From: Musa acuminata AAA Group
Lineage: Eukaryota > Streptophyta > Magnoliopsida > Zingiberales > Musaceae
Length of the DNA: 64,000 nucleotides
Assembly: GCF_036884655.1 (NCBI RefSeq)
Contig: NC_088359.1
Location: 16,411,501-16,475,500 of the forward strand
Direction of reading: 5' to 3'
The position numbers were made by a program, and so were the translations under genes. The notes under the pieces were generated by a model. That model searched no databases and was not told the DNA's origin. It worked only from the letters and a program-made list of their open reading frames with translations. Positions 20,007 through 32,077 of this stretch are shown here, piece by piece (positions within the stretch are counted from its first letter, which is position 1; every line of letters starts with the position of its first letter).

Positions 20007-22242
20007 GATGATGATAACTACTTGATGACGGAGTTAAACTTAACTCCCGGAGTTTAAACAAACTCCCCCTATCAATATGCCATATTGATAGAACCTCTGA
20101 GATTCAAAAATCTAAGCAACATGTCATCATAATCGGAGTTAACCTTAACTCCCAGAGTTTAAACAAACTCCCCCTATCAATATGCCATATTGATAGAACC
20201 TTGAATTCAAACTGAATTCAAGTCATTGCAATATTAATCATGAATACTTGCAACACGTCAACATGAACATATGCATAAACTTATGCATCACATGTCATGT
20301 CATCAACATACTTCTCCCCCTTTGTCATCAACAAAAAGGAGAAGTATCACAATCAAGTGTTTGTGATATTGGTTCAACTCATTGCATGAAAAACATAATA
20401 TCAAGTTTTATCATCATGCAGTTTTGAAGCCAAAAAATTTAGCAAATGTTACATCATGCTTAGAACATTCAAGCTATCAAGTTTTAGATATGCAAGTTTT
20501 ACAGTATACAAGATAGCACTTGGTATGAAAATTAGAGATGTTCAAGAAGGCAACTCTTGCTTCTTGAAATATGCAAATTTGTCAAGTTTTGCTAGATGTG
20601 CAAGTTAGCATTTTTGCCTCTTGAGATAGGCAAGATAGCATATATGCTTCTTTTGAGATAGCAACTTTTCGCTTCTCTTTAGACTACAAGCTAGCAATTT
20701 TTACGATATACAAGTTTCGCAATATACAAGCTAGCAAAAACTTCGAAAGCAAATACAAGATAACTTTCTTGTGTAGGCTCATGATTATTGCTTCCTATTG
20801 TAATGTGCAGGTTGCAAGTCTTGCTTCTTGAGATATTCAAGATAGTGATTTTCAAGAAGACAAGTTTTGCTTCTTGAAATAAGCAAGTTAGCAATCAAGT
20901 TTTTGCATCTTCTTGACTTGTGCAAGCTAGCTATCTCCCCCTTTGTCATTGTCAAAAAGAAAGGAAGAATACAGTTTTGTAGTTCTTTTTCCTTTTACAA
21001 GGATTTCAAAATCATGACAAAGGATGAATAATCAAGTTATGAATGTCAAGACAATTTTTCATCATGCATATTTTATCATTGCATGCATCGTTATCATAGG
21101 TTGAAGTATTACATGCATAATTTCATATCACCATTCATAATTACATTAATGTTTCAATATAGCAATTTCTTCTAAAAGTGTGTAACTTAGCACTCATCAT
21201 GATTTACATCATTTGCAATACATCACATCATAATTAGAAAGCACAAGTATTGCATGCATAATTGCAAATCATAAATGTTTCATATGATGGTATCAATTTT
21301 GTCAAATTATATCCTACCATGCATGATCAATAACTCCTCATTTGTATTTCATGCATTATTTCATTTCATCTCATAAGGAATATCAAGAAAAGTTATTGGA
21401 TGAGGAGATAAATATTTTATGAATACACGGAATTGTATAAAAAGCATATCATAAGTGTTTCGTGTATTCATATTATCACATGAAGCATATTATCATTTTT
21501 GAGATTCATAACATGAATAACGTTATTACTATTTCATCAAAATCAATTTCGAGATTCACACAATATCATGAAATCATTAATCTCGATAAGATGGGAAAAG
21601 CATTTTCTTTTTAAGTGATTCTTTTAACACATCATAAAAAACTCATTCATAATTCAAGTGATTTACAAGATATCATAAATGAATTTATCACTTGTATTTC
21701 ATCAAAATCGAGAACTCTAGAGATAGAAAATGATTAAAGCATTTAACATGATTGAAGCATGTTTCATATTTAAAGTGTATCTTATGTCGTAAATACGAAT
21801 CAAGCATTTGACAAATCTGAAATCATCCTCAAAATTACATTCAATAAATTCATGTATGACAAGCATAGATTTATTGAAAGATCAATAAGATAGAGGATTA
21901 CATTTCAAGTGTTCATCAATTGTAGCATTTCATCATATGGTAAGATATCAATGCGTAAAAGTGTGAAGCAAGATTTTGTTTGATATCTTGATACAGGGCA
22001 TATAGCAATGATAGCAATCATATATTTCTTGGTGATGCAAGTACGACCTAATCATAGCATCAATGATAGCAACCATATCAACATCAGTAATAGCAACCAT
22101 ATCATTATCAGTAATAGCAACCATATCATTATCAGTAATAGCAACCATATCATTTCATATTTTTGCATTTACATTATTAAATTATTAAAAATATAATTTT
22201 CAAGAAAATTTAAAGAAAAAGAAAAATGCATCATGAAGAACA
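20007..22242 (-). other. E2 noncoding interior
   Basis: About 2.2 kb without a gene. 20430-20940 holds GCAAGCTAGCAA/TTGCTTCTTGAGATAGG phrases, as in E1. 21000-22000 is AT-rich. 22067-22156 is a 24-bp tandem repeat (unit GCAACCATATCATTATCAGT plus AATA, nearly four copies). Confidence 0.75.
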
Positions 22243-23157
22243 TCATGTAATTTCGAAGTAAATTAAAGGCATTTTGATTACCTTAGCGTCGAAAGGCGTA
22301 AAGGCGTAGTTTGCCACCTCGCCTTTGTTGATTTTCTCCTCGTCTTCGGAGGAGCTCGATTCATCCCAGTTTTTGTTCTTCTTCTTGCGTTCAAAGCAAG
22401 TAGTTCCGTTCTTTTTACTTTTTAATTTTTGTTTCATTTGTAGTTTAAGTTCACCATCACTTGAGCTTATGCTCGAGTGGTCTTCAAATGTTCTATGTCC
22501 CAAATCCTTCCTGTTCTTTGGAAGGTGGTTCTCAAGTTCTTCACGTGCATTGCACGTCATTTCATATGTGATCAATGAACCAATTAGTTCTTCAAGTGGA
22601 AATTGGTTCAAGTTTTTCGATTCTTGAATAGCAGTTACTTTTGAATCCCAAGTTTTAGAAAGTGAGCGCAAAACTTTGTTAACGAGTTCAAAATCCGAAA
22701 AGCTTTTACCAAGTGATTTTAAACCATTGACGACATCCGTAAAACGGGTGTACATGTCAACAACGGTTTCGCTTGGTTTCATATGAAAAAGCTCGAAATC
22801 ATGCAGTAAAATATTAACTTTCGAGTCTTTGACTCTACTAGTTCCCTCGTGCGTGATTTCAAGAGCACGCCAAATATCGAAAGCCGTTTCGCACAAAGAA
22901 ACCCGATTGAACTCATTTTTGTCCAAAGCGCAAAATAAGGCATTCATAGCCTTTGCGTTTAAAGAAAAATACTTCTTCTCTAAATCCGACCATTCGTTCA
23001 TCGGTTTAGAGGGAAGTTGAAAACCGTTTTCAACGATATTCCATAAATCCAGATTTAGAGAAATCAAGAAAACTCTCATTCGAGTTTTCCAATAAGTGTA
23101 GTCCAATCCGTTAAAGAACGGTGGACGAAAGATCGAAAAGCCCTCTTGAAGAGCCAT
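22243..23157 (-). CDS. E2 Gag: copia-type capsid protein without zinc knuckle
   Basis: An intact 304-residue frame starts 36 bp after the PBS. The capsid region is almost the same as in E1 (DYTYWKTRMRVFLISLNLDL, SLNAKAMNALFCALDKNEFN, TSRVKDSKVNILLHDFELF, DMYTRFTDVVNGL). The C-terminal tail differs: SSSDGELKL, KLKSKKNGTTCFERKKKNK, then DESSSSEDEEKINKGEVANYAF and the ending YFEIT. It stops where autonomous Gag (G1) proceeds to two CCHC knuckles. Strong conservation with E1 in gag, while the noncoding interiors barely align, suggests selection on the protein. Confidence 0.9.
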   Translation of the reverse strand: MALQEGFSIFRPPFFNGLDYTYWKTRMRVFLISLNLDLWNIVENGFQLPSKPMNEWSDLEKKYFSLNAKAMNALFCALDKNEFNRVSLCETAFDIWRALEITHEGTSRVKDSKVNILLHDFELFHMKPSETVVDMYTRFTDVVNGLKSLGKSFSDFELVNKVLRSLSKTWDSKVTAIQESKNLNQFPLEELIGSLITYEMTCNAREELENHLPKNRKDLGHRTFEDHSSISSSDGELKLQMKQKLKSKKNGTTCFERKKKNKNWDESSSSEDEEKINKGEVANYAFTPFDAKVIKMPLIYFEIT

Positions 23158-23193
23158 TTCTCTCGGGTGTAAATCCGAAATGAGAAATACCCC

Positions 23194-23205
23194 GCTCTGA
23201 TACCA
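23194..23205 (-). other. Primer-binding site of E2
   Basis: TGGTATCAGAGC on the minus strand, two bases from the 5' LTR. Confidence 0.85.
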
Positions 23206-23207
23206 AT

Positions 23208-25720
23208 TGTTAGGATCGAGAGCACTAAGAGAGGGGGGGGTGAATTAGTGCAGCGGATATCTTTTAGCGATTAAAAACAAAAGCTGCGTTCGTTCGATAA
23301 AAATCAGTTTTGAAGCAAAAGCCGACTCAAAGATAACTTATGACTAAGTGCAGTTTACGTCTAAACATAGTTTACGTCTAAACACAATTTACGTTTAAAT
23401 GCAGTTTGCGTCTAAACGCAATTTTACGTCTAAACGCATATTTACGTCTAAACGCAGATTTACGTCTAAACGCAGATTTACGTCCAAACTCAGTTTACGT
23501 CTAAAACGCAGTTTTACGTTTAAACGTAGTTTACGTCTAAACGCAGTTTTACGTCTAAAACGCAGATTTACGTCTAAACGCAGATTTACGTCTAAACGCA
23601 GATTTACGTCTAAACGCAGTTTGCGTCTAAGCGCAGTTTGCGTCTAAACACAGTTTGCGTCTAAGCGCAGTTTGCGTCTAAACGCAGTTTACGTCTAAAC
23701 GCAGTTTGCGTCTAAACGCAGTTTGCGTCTAAGCGCAGTTTACGTCTAAACGCAGTTTGCGTCTAAACGCAGATGACAGTTTGCAGTTCTAAATGAAATC
23801 AAGACGTAAACGTAAACTGCACAGAACCTTGTTCGTAAAAGCGCAGAAGACAGTTTGCAGTTGTAAATGAAATCAAGACGTGAACGTAAACTGCACAGAA
23901 CCTTGTCCGAAAAAAGCGCAGAAGATAGTTTGCAGTTGTTAGTGAAATCAAGACGTAAACGTAAACTGCATAGAACTCATTCGTAAAAGCGCAGAGAGAC
24001 AGTTTGCAGTTTGTAGATGGAATCAAGACGTAAACGTAAACTGCACAGAATTCGTTCGTAAAAGCGCAGAGAGCAGTTTGCAGTTTGTAAATGGAATTAA
24101 GACGTGAACGTAAACTGCACAGAACTCGTTCGTAAAAGCGCAGAGAGCAGTAGCTATGTAGGAGGTTTGTAGTAATGATAAAGTGCTCAAAATAAACGCA
24201 AACCAGAGATTTAGAGTGGTTCGGTCAGTCTTGACCTACTCCACTTTTGGCTTCCTCCACCGATGAGGTTACCGACGTCAACTAGAGGCCTTCCTTCAAT
24301 AGGCGAAGGCCAACTACCCTCTTACAGATTCACTCCTTTTGACGGGCTTAGGAGACAACCCTTACAGATGTTTTCTCTCCTCTCTTTACAACTCAAACTT
24401 GAAGAACAGAAGGAGGAGGAAAACTAGCAGTTTTGAGCTCTAAGAACCACTAAAAAGATCAAGATTTCGGGTTAGTTCTTGCTCTTTCAGTGCTGAATGG
24501 GTGGGGAATTTATAGGCCCCAACCCAGTTCAAATTTGGAGCTCAAAACGATCAAATCCCGGAATTCTGGGATCAGGTGGTTGCACCTCCTGACTGGAGAG
24601 GTTGCACCGCCTGGCAGAGCTCGAAGACCGAGCTCAGGCGGTGCCACCTCTCTGCCAGGGAGGTTGCACCGCCCAGTCTTGCTCGAAGACTGAGCTCAGG
24701 CGGTGCCACCTCTCTGTCAGGGAGGTTGCACCGCCCAGTCTAGCTCGAAGACTGAGCTCAGGCGGTGCCACCTCCCGGCTGGAGAGGTTGCACCGCCCAG
24801 TCTCGCTGGAAGGTCTAGCCCAGGCGGTGCCACCTCCTGGCCTGGGCGGTTGCACCTCCTGGTGCAGTCAGGGTCCGAATGGTTCATTCCATTCGGCCCA
24901 ATTTCAGTCTTTCAGGGGCCCAATTGCCCCAAGATTAAGCCAATGGGATCACCTCCCATTTTCCAACTTAATCAACGTGCTAACTATGATTAAATCTAAG
25001 ACAATTTCTGCAGCTTTGCTTCGGTGCGTCAATCGCTCCTTCCGGCGAGTTTCCGGCGAACTTCCGTCGATCATCCGATGAACCCTCGGTGATGCTCCTG
25101 CGGACTTCCGGCAAACTCCTGGACTTTGCGACGATCCACTTGGCAAGTTCCGACGAGCTTCGCTTGGCAAGCTTCTGGACTTCTCGGATCTGTTCTCGCA
25201 GAACCTCCGACGACCGTCCGAACTTCCGTCGAACTCTCGAACTCCCAACGGGATCATGAACTTGACTCCGGCGCAACTCCTGCTGCTTATCTTTCTTTCA
25301 TCGTAGTTAATCCTGCACACACAAAAACAAAAACTTCGATCGAGACAATTAATCCTAAGCAATTAATCAAGTTGTCCGGCATGTCATTGGTCCCTCGACG
25401 CTTCGTCCGATTCTTCGGCGCATCGTCCTTTCCTGCAGCCTATTGCCCAATCGGCCAGTTGACTCCGCAACTCCGATATCCTTGGCACAATACCCGCTCT
25501 TCTTGGCCCGATGCCCGAGTCCACAGCCCGAAGCCTTCTGTCGATACGTCGACCGATCCACCGGCCCGACGTCCAATCTTCTGACATGTTCCTCCGGCAC
25601 AACATGATCTTCCTGCTTTAATTGTCTTATCCTGATCAAAGCATCCTGCGTCACTCAAAATGCAGATTAAATCATAAACATATATCAAGGAGTTTCATCA
25701 TCAAAATACGAGATTCAACA
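23208..25720 (-). repeat. E2 5' LTR
   Basis: 2513 bp, colinear with the 3' LTR. G run of 8 rather than 11. Confidence 0.92.
24507..24514 (-). promoter_or_regulatory. TATA box, E2 5' LTR (drives gag)
   Basis: TATAAATT on the minus strand in the conserved GGGGCCTATAAAT context. Confidence 0.55.
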
Positions 25721-28487
25721 GGCTAGTGCTTCCACTATGGTAAAGATAAGTACTAGAAGAGGAACTGCAAAGAGTACCTTGCAGAAAGGGCGAAACAAAA
25801 ACTTGATGAAGCTTCAGGTACATATCATGAATGTAAATGTGTCCAAGAGGAAACGAGATGAGATGAACAGTGCATACCTGTGGCATTGTAGGCTAGGTCA
25901 CATCCACGAAAGAAGGATTCAAAAGTTGCTAAATGATAGATATCTAGATCCATTCGACTATATGTCATATGCAACTTGCGAACCTTACCTTCGTGGAAAA
26001 CTGACCAACTCTCCATTTAGTAGAACTGGAGAGAGAGCCACTAAGCTGTTGGAACTCATACATAGTGATGTATGTGGACCCATGTCAACTCATGCCATTG
26101 GTGGGTACTCCTACTTCATTACCTTTACTGATGATTTCTCAAGGTATGGATATATGTACTTAATGAAGTATGAGTCTAGGGCCTTTGAGAAATTCAGAGA
26201 GTATAAGAATGAGGTGGAGAACCAGACTGAAAAGAGTATCAAAACTCTTCGATCAGATCGAGGAGGTGAGTACTTAAGTACAGAGTTTACTCAGTTCCTC
26301 AAGCACCATGGGATATTATCCCAATGGACACCTCCTTATACACCTCAGCTCAATGGTGTCTCTGAAAGGAGAAATCGTACGCTATTAAACATAGTACGGT
26401 CCATGATGAGTTTCACTGACCTACCCATCTCATTCTGGGGATATGCTCTAGAAACTGTAGCTTACCTTTTGAACAGAGTTCCAACTAAGTCGGTAGTGTC
26501 TACACCATATGAGATATGGAAAGGGAAGAAGCCTGATCTTAAGATTGTTAAGATTTGGGGCTGCCCTGCCCACATTAAAAGACACAACCCCGATAAGTTA
26601 GAATCAAGGACAGAGTGATGCAAATTTGTGGGATACCCCAAGGAAACTTGTGGGTATTATTTCTATCATCTCAAGGACCAAAAGGTCTTTGTAGCTAAGA
26701 GAGCAGTGTTCCTTGAGAAGGAACACATTCTTGGCGGAGATAGTGGGAGAATGATATAGTTGAGCGAGGTTGGAGAACCAAGCTCAAGCACCACTCTACA
26801 GCCTGAGTCTGTTCAGGTACCTAATACACAAGTTTCAACTTTACGTAGGTCTGATAGAGTATCCCAACCTCCTGAGAGATATGTGGGACATATTAGAGGA
26901 GAGGATGTTGATCCTCAGACCTACGAGGAGGCTATTATGAGTATAGACTCTAGGAAGTGGCAAGAAGCCATTAATTCTGAGATGGATTCTATGTACTCCA
27001 ACAAGGTTTAGAACCTAGTTGATACACCCGAAGGTATTGTACCCATCAGTTGCAAGTGGATCTTTAAGAAAAAGATCGGAGTAGATGGAAAGGTAGAGAC
27101 CTATAAAGCAAGGCCAGTGGCTAAGGGGTATCGTCAAAGGCAAGGTGTTGACTATGATGAAACCTTCTCACCCGTAGTAATGCTAAAATCCATCAGAATT
27201 CTATTGGCTATTGCAGCACACTATAATTATGAGATCTGGCAGATGGATGTGAAAACTGCATTCCTCAATGGGAACCTCGCTAAGGAGGTGTATATGATGC
27301 AACCTGAGAGATTCGTGTCCAAGAACTGCCTATATAAGGTGTGTAGTTTGCTTAGATCCATTTATGGACTAAAGCAAGCTTCCCAAAGTTGGAACATAAG
27401 ATTTGATGAGGCAATCATATCTTATGACTTCGTTAAGAACGAAGATGAGCCTTGTGTGTACAGGAAGGTAAGTAGGAGCGCTATCACCTTTTTGGTGTTA
27501 TATGTGGATGACATCCTGATCATTGGGAATGATGTAGGAATGCTATCCACAATAAAGGCTTGGTTATCTAGACACTTCTCTATGAATGACTTAGGGGAAG
27601 CATCCTATATCTTGGGGATTAGAATCTATAGAGATAGATCCAAGAGGATGCTTGGTTTGTCCCAATCTAGGTACATAGAAACCATTATCAAAAGATTTGG
27701 CATGGAAAATTCCAAGAGCAGTCTCATACCGATGAGACATGGGATATCGCTTTCTACGAGTATGTCCCCAAAGACTCCAGAAGAAAGGGCGAACATGGAT
27801 ATGATACCTTATGCCTCAGCAATAGGGTCTATCATGTATGTCATGCTATATACTAGGCCTAATATAGCGCATGCTCTAAGTGTCACGAGAAAGTATCAAG
27901 CGGATCCAGGCTTGGAGCATTGGAAAGCAGTAAAGTGTATCCTTAAGTACTTGAGAAGGACTAAGGATCTTTTACTAGTATATGGAGGTAGTAGCCATAA
28001 GGTTGAAGGCTACACAAACTCAAGTTTTCAGTCGGATGTCGATGATAGCAAGTCAAATTCGGGGTACGTGTATACCTTGAATGGAGGAGCAGTGTGCTAG
28101 AAGAGTTCCAAGAAAGATACTGTTGCTGACTCGACCATAGAGGCGGAGTACATTGCTGCATCAGATGCAGCAAAGGAGGGAGTCTAGTTGAAGAAGTTCA
28201 TCACAGATTTGGGTGTCATGCTGGGTAGCGAGGAGCCGATCTCCTTATATTGCGACAACAACAGGGCGATTACTCAAGCGAAGGAACCTAGGTCTCATCA
28301 GAAATCTAAGTATGTTCTGAGGAGGTTCCACCTTATCAGAGAGATCGTAACCCGAGGAGATGTAGCAGTAGAAAGAGTTCCATCCGAAGATAACATTATA
28401 GATCCACTAACAAAGCCGTTGTCTCAGATTGTCTTTGAGCATCACAGGGGTCTGATGGGGATCAGACACATAGGTGATTGGCTTTAG
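25721..28487 (+). pseudogene. F1 Pol (copia INT-RT-RNase H), protease deleted, many stops
   Basis: After E2 the gag frame resumes in the zinc knuckle (CFHYGK). A deletion then removes the protease and joins to the GAG-pre-integrase finger. In the frame 25737-26618, H50 and H55 and C81 are present but the fourth ligand is Tyr (CEPY). Integrase D111, D174 and E210 keep the D-D-35-E spacing. RT (27117-28100) keeps DVKTAFLNG and YVDDIL. RNase H follows (AEYIAASDAA, YCDNN). Stops include CGA to TGA near 26618, GAG to TAG near 26758, and TGG to TAG at 27009, 28098 and 28185. Not functional. Confidence 0.9.
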
Positions 28488-28490
28488 GTC

Positions 28491-28501
28491 AAGTGGGAGA
28501 T
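28491..28501 (+). other. Polypurine tract of F1
   Basis: AAGTGGGAGAT directly precedes the 3' LTR; the same tract is in F2. Confidence 0.75.
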
Positions 28502-29538
28502 TGCTAGTCATAGGTGCCCAGCAAGCCAATCACGTGAGTGATGGCACGTGTGACTTGATACAAAATCTTTTTTGCTTATTATATTTTAGCATATATCACT
28601 TTATAACTATTGCATATATGCATATATATATTGTGATATCCTTGGATTTGTGCAATGGGAATCGGATCGTGATGAGATCACGAAAATGAGATCGATTGAC
28701 CTTTAAACACATATCCTAAATAATCCCGATCATAGGTTACTCAAGAGGGACATCATGATAACCGGACAGACTGGTGTGCTATATACCCATCCATATGATG
28801 GATGCAGCGGGTCTCACAGCTGCTCGTGTAGGGACACTAGGGATACAATATAGGTGCTCATTGGAGAATGAGTTCATTGATTGATCCGCTTACGGAATGC
28901 TGGATGGTTGATGATGCCTAATTGTCAAACAGCGATTCCGTAGTCCTAGTGGTATATCTAGTCCTTAGACTTGAGACACCAAGGATGTCCTATATGAGTG
29001 CTCCACTCTTTAATACCAGACTTATAGGTTTGGCTGTCCCAGATCTAGTACAACTGATCATTGGGAGTGATAGTCGACCTTACGAGGGTTATTGAGTGTC
29101 GATAGAGGACCATCCACTCTCGGCATTATGAGAGGAATATCCCATGTGTACTTGCTCAGACAAATCCTGGCCAGGGTCATTCGGGTTGAGAGAGAAAGAG
29201 TTCTTTGGGAGAATCCGATTAGAGCGAGACTCGAGTAGAAATCGTATGGGTATGACAGCACCATGCTCGATATACGGTCTCTGGGATATTAGATGGATGA
29301 ACGACTATAGGTACATGGTAACTGAGGACAAACAGGTCCAATGGATTGGATTCCCCTGTCTCGTCTGGGGACTATGGCGTAGTGGCCTAGTACGTCCGTA
29401 GTCGATGAGTCAAGTGAATTATTACAGAGATAATAATTCACTGAGTTAGATGGAGTTCTGACAGGTATGACTCACGGCTAGCTCGATATTAGGCCTAAAG
29501 GGTCACACACATATGGTAGGCATTGCGATAAGTAGAGG
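28502..29538 (+). repeat. F1 3' LTR, truncated
   Basis: Begins TGCTAGTCATAGGTGCCC and matches the first about 1037 of the 1495 bp of the F2 LTR. It stops after AGTAGAGG, before the TATA box. Short open frames here have no counterpart outside the LTR and are not genes. Confidence 0.85.
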
Positions 29539-29800
29539 GTCAAGCCTTGACATCAATTTTTATTGATAAATACGTAATATCATATTTTGAATTGGTAAAT
29601 CATGATAAGTATCATCATGTGCCTGTTTGATAAATTTAAAGGCATATATCTTTTTTTTAAAGGCATATAACTTATCAGCTTGATGCTTGAATTCAAAGGT
29701 CTTGAATTCAAAAACATCTTTCTCAAGTATGGCATATAGATAGGGGGACTTAAGGTTAACTCCATCATCAATTAATTGTCATCATTAAAAAGGGGGAGAT
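29539..29800 (+). mobile_element. K: SIRE-type element, 3' end of interior
   Basis: Noncoding plus-strand interior with two purine tracts (GATAGGGGGACTTAAGG near 29738 and the main tract at 29787-29800). It closely resembles the inverted sequence at 32063-32250 of G2, including CTTGAATTCAAAG and TATGGCATATAGATAGGGGG, so K and G2 are one subfamily. Confidence 0.75.
29787..29800 (+). other. Polypurine tract of K
   Basis: AAAAAGGGGGAGAT directly before the LTR start TGTTGAATCTCGG. Confidence 0.75.
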
Positions 29801-30895
29801 TGTTGAATCTCGGATTTTGATGATGAAATAAATTGGTAAAGTATTTGATCTAATCTATATATTGAGATAAGTGTTATAGGATTAACTACGATAGCAATAA
29901 AAGCATAAAGCATATGCTAGTCCGGAGTCAAAGATCGAACGATACGTCGAAGATTCGGACGATGTGCTAGAAGTTTGTCGAAAGCTCACCAAGAGTTCGT
30001 CGGGAGCTCACCGAGATTTCGTCAGAAGATCGACGAGAGTTCATCGAGAGTTTGGCAGAAGTTTGTCGAGAAGTTCACCAAAAGATCGTCGAAAAAACAA
30101 TCGATATACTATACAAGAGATTGCTTGTTTAAGTGTCTTAATTATCATAGTTAAACCTTAAGTTGAGTTAGGATTGGGAGGTAATCTCACTAACTCAGTT
30201 AGGGGCTAATTGGGCCCTTAACAAGGCTAAACCGGGCCAGTTGAACAGCCCATTAAGAACCTGAAGTCACGGCCGGCAGTGGCACCACCTGGTAACCCAA
30301 GCTCCCAAATAGTCTAGGCGGTGGTACCGCAGGTAGTTAATGCTACTAGCGATGATACCGCCCTTGTTAGGTGGTGGTACCACTAGAACTCGGTCTCCAA
30401 GCTCAGACTGGGAGATGATACCGCTCAGTATCAGTCTGTAGGCTGTAGTACCGCCCAATAATGAAGGTGGTACCGCTAGTACCCCGAAATCCGGAGATGT
30501 GACACTTTTTTGCTCTAATCCTGAATCCATTGGGGCCTATAAATATCTCACCCTTTTCTGCATGAAAGGGTATGAAAGTGTGAATAAAATCTTGAGTTCT
30601 TGGGGTGTTAAAAGTGTTGTAAAGGTGCAAGAGTCCTCCTCCTGCCTTTTTAAGTGTTGAGATCACTCAAGAGAGGTATGAGGCTTGTATGGGTTATTTC
30701 CTAAACTTGTGAAAATGAGAAAGAGCTGTAAAGAGGTGGTCGGTCTTCGTCTATTGAAGTAAGATCATTAGTGGACGCCAGTGACCTCGAAAGAGGAGGA
30801 ATTGGAAGTGCATGTAGGTCACAATGACCGAACCACTATAAATTCTGGTGTGCTCATTTTCATTCTGCTTTCCATTACTATCATTACTTTTTTTA
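29801..30895 (+). mobile_element. K 3' LTR, truncated at its end
   Basis: A SIRE-type LTR begins TGTTGAATCTCGG and carries degenerate TTCGTCGAGAG/TCGACGAGAG repeats, a GGTGGTACC-type cluster (about 30270-30485), a TATA box and the block ending GACCGAACCACTATAAA. It breaks off before the poly-C end, next to a TA microsatellite, and is followed head to head by the G2 LTR. Confidence 0.8.
30538..30545 (+). promoter_or_regulatory. TATA box of K LTR
   Basis: TATAAATA after GGGGCC, the shared SIRE context. Confidence 0.55.
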
Positions 30896-30905
30896 TGATA
30901 ACAAA

Positions 30906-30935
30906 ATATATATATATATATATACATATATATAT
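30906..30935. repeat. (TA)n microsatellite at the K/G2 junction
   Basis: About 30 bp of alternating AT with one C, between two oppositely oriented truncated LTRs. Confidence 0.9.
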
Positions 30936-30937
30936 TT

Positions 30938-32062
30938 ACGTAAGAGAGCGTAAGTGTAGTGAAAGCAAGATGAGGAGAAGAAGCACTTTGCTATGAAATG
31001 ATTTGCAGTTAAAGAAAATTGCTCAAAACGAAATGCAAACCAAATTTAGAGTGGTTTGGTCAACGTGACCTACATCCACTTTCGGATTCCTCCTCCGATG
31101 AGGTCTTCAGCATCCACTAAAGGCCTTCCTTCAATAGGTGAAGACCGAACACCTCTTTACAGCACTTTCTTCTTTTCCCGGGTTTAGGAGATGAACCCTT
31201 ATAGGTCTCACTCTTTCTTGGATGGTTACAAGGTTAAGAGATGAAGGAGGAGAACTTTAACTTTTACAACACTTTAAGACTCAAGACTTCAAGATTAAAC
31301 CAATAGTTTCGTTCCCTTTCATGCAGAAAATGGTGGGATTTTTATAGGCCCCAATGGCTTCAAAATTGGAGCCAAAAAGTGTCACATCCCCGGAATCTGG
31401 GGTACTGGCGGTACCACCACCGTTACTGGGCAGTACTAGCGCCGCTGATATGACTCTGGGTAGTACCACCACTGGTAGCACTATTGCCGACGATACCACC
31501 GCCCAGGAATCTAGGGGCACTGCTTTCCAGGCGGTGCCACCACCGGCCATATTTTCAGGGGCTGAATTGGGTGCTTAATTCGGCCCAATTCAGCCCTTTT
31601 AAGGGCCCAGTTGGCCCATAATTAAGTTAGTGGGATTACCTCCCATTCTTAGCTTAATTTATGCTCTAACTACGGTATTTAAGATATAATTTACATTTTT
31701 TCTTGTTCTGGTGCGTCAATTGCTCTTCCGGCGAGCTTCCGACGTACTTCCGGCGAACATCCGACGAACTCTCGACAATGTTCCGACGGACTCTTGGCAA
31801 GCTCCTGGACTTTATGATGATCTTCTTGGTGAGTTTCGACGAGCTTCTATGGTAAGCTCCTGGACTTCTCGGTTGGTTCCCGTAGAACTTCCGACAAACG
31901 TCCGGACTTCCGTCAAACTCTCGAACTCCCAATGAATTCTCGATCTTGACTCTGGCACAACACCTGTTTTATGTCTTACTGCCATCGTAGTTAATCCTGC
32001 AAAATATAGATTAGATCAAACAAATTACAATTGACTTCATCATCAAAATCCGAGATTCAACA
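30938..32062 (-). repeat. G2 3' LTR, truncated
   Basis: Reverse-oriented SIRE LTR ending GATTCAACA (plus strand), next to its purine tract. It contains a GGCGGTACCACC-type cluster (31395-31550) and TTCCGGCGA repeats. About 130 bp at the LTR 3' end, including the poly-C tract, is missing. Confidence 0.8.
31339..31346 (-). promoter_or_regulatory. TATA-like box of G2 LTR
   Basis: TATAAAAA on the minus strand in the GGGGCCTATAAA context. Confidence 0.5.
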
Positions 32063-32077
32063 ATCTCCCCCTTTTTT
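32063..32077 (-). other. Polypurine tract of G2
   Basis: AAAAAAGGGGGAGAT on the minus strand. Further copies or remnants at about 32117, 32484 and 32617. Confidence 0.7.

Larger units (their letters stand above)
17479..25720 (-). mobile_element. E2: gag-only SIRE-clade LTR retrotransposon, complete and young
   Basis: 8.24-kb minus element with a perfect GGCTA duplication (17474-17478 and 25721-25725) and LTRs of 2514 bp (17479-19992) and 2513 bp (23208-25720). By eye the LTRs differ at about 30-35 sites, mostly transitions, roughly 1.3%. The interior is only 3.2 kb: PBS, intact gag, AT-rich noncoding region, multiplied purine tracts. No pol. Three different tandem arrays enlarge each LTR. 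Clean TSD, near-identical LTRs and open gag indicate recent movement without its own enzymes. Confidence 0.95.
16361..29538 (+). mobile_element. F1: Ty1/copia retrotransposon, truncated at both ends, split by E2
   Basis: A decayed copy of the same family as F2. It lacks the 5' LTR and the first part of the leader. Leader and gag lie at 16361-17478, pol at 25721-28487, and a 3' LTR piece at 28502-29538. E2 cuts gag inside the zinc knuckle with GGCTA duplicated. Relative to F2 it has lost about 390 bp covering the protease. The LTR stops about 460 bp short of its end and before its TATA box, joined to K. Confidence 0.9.

Noticed and set aside
22067..22156. 24-bp repeat encoding a short SNHIIISN-like repeat frame
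   Set aside because: Simple tandem duplication in noncoding interior; the open frame is short and absent from the other E elements.
29058..29401. Frames of 68 and 85 residues in the F1 LTR, repeated in the F2 LTRs
   Set aside because: They recur only because they lie in LTRs, overlap on opposite strands and have no known motif.
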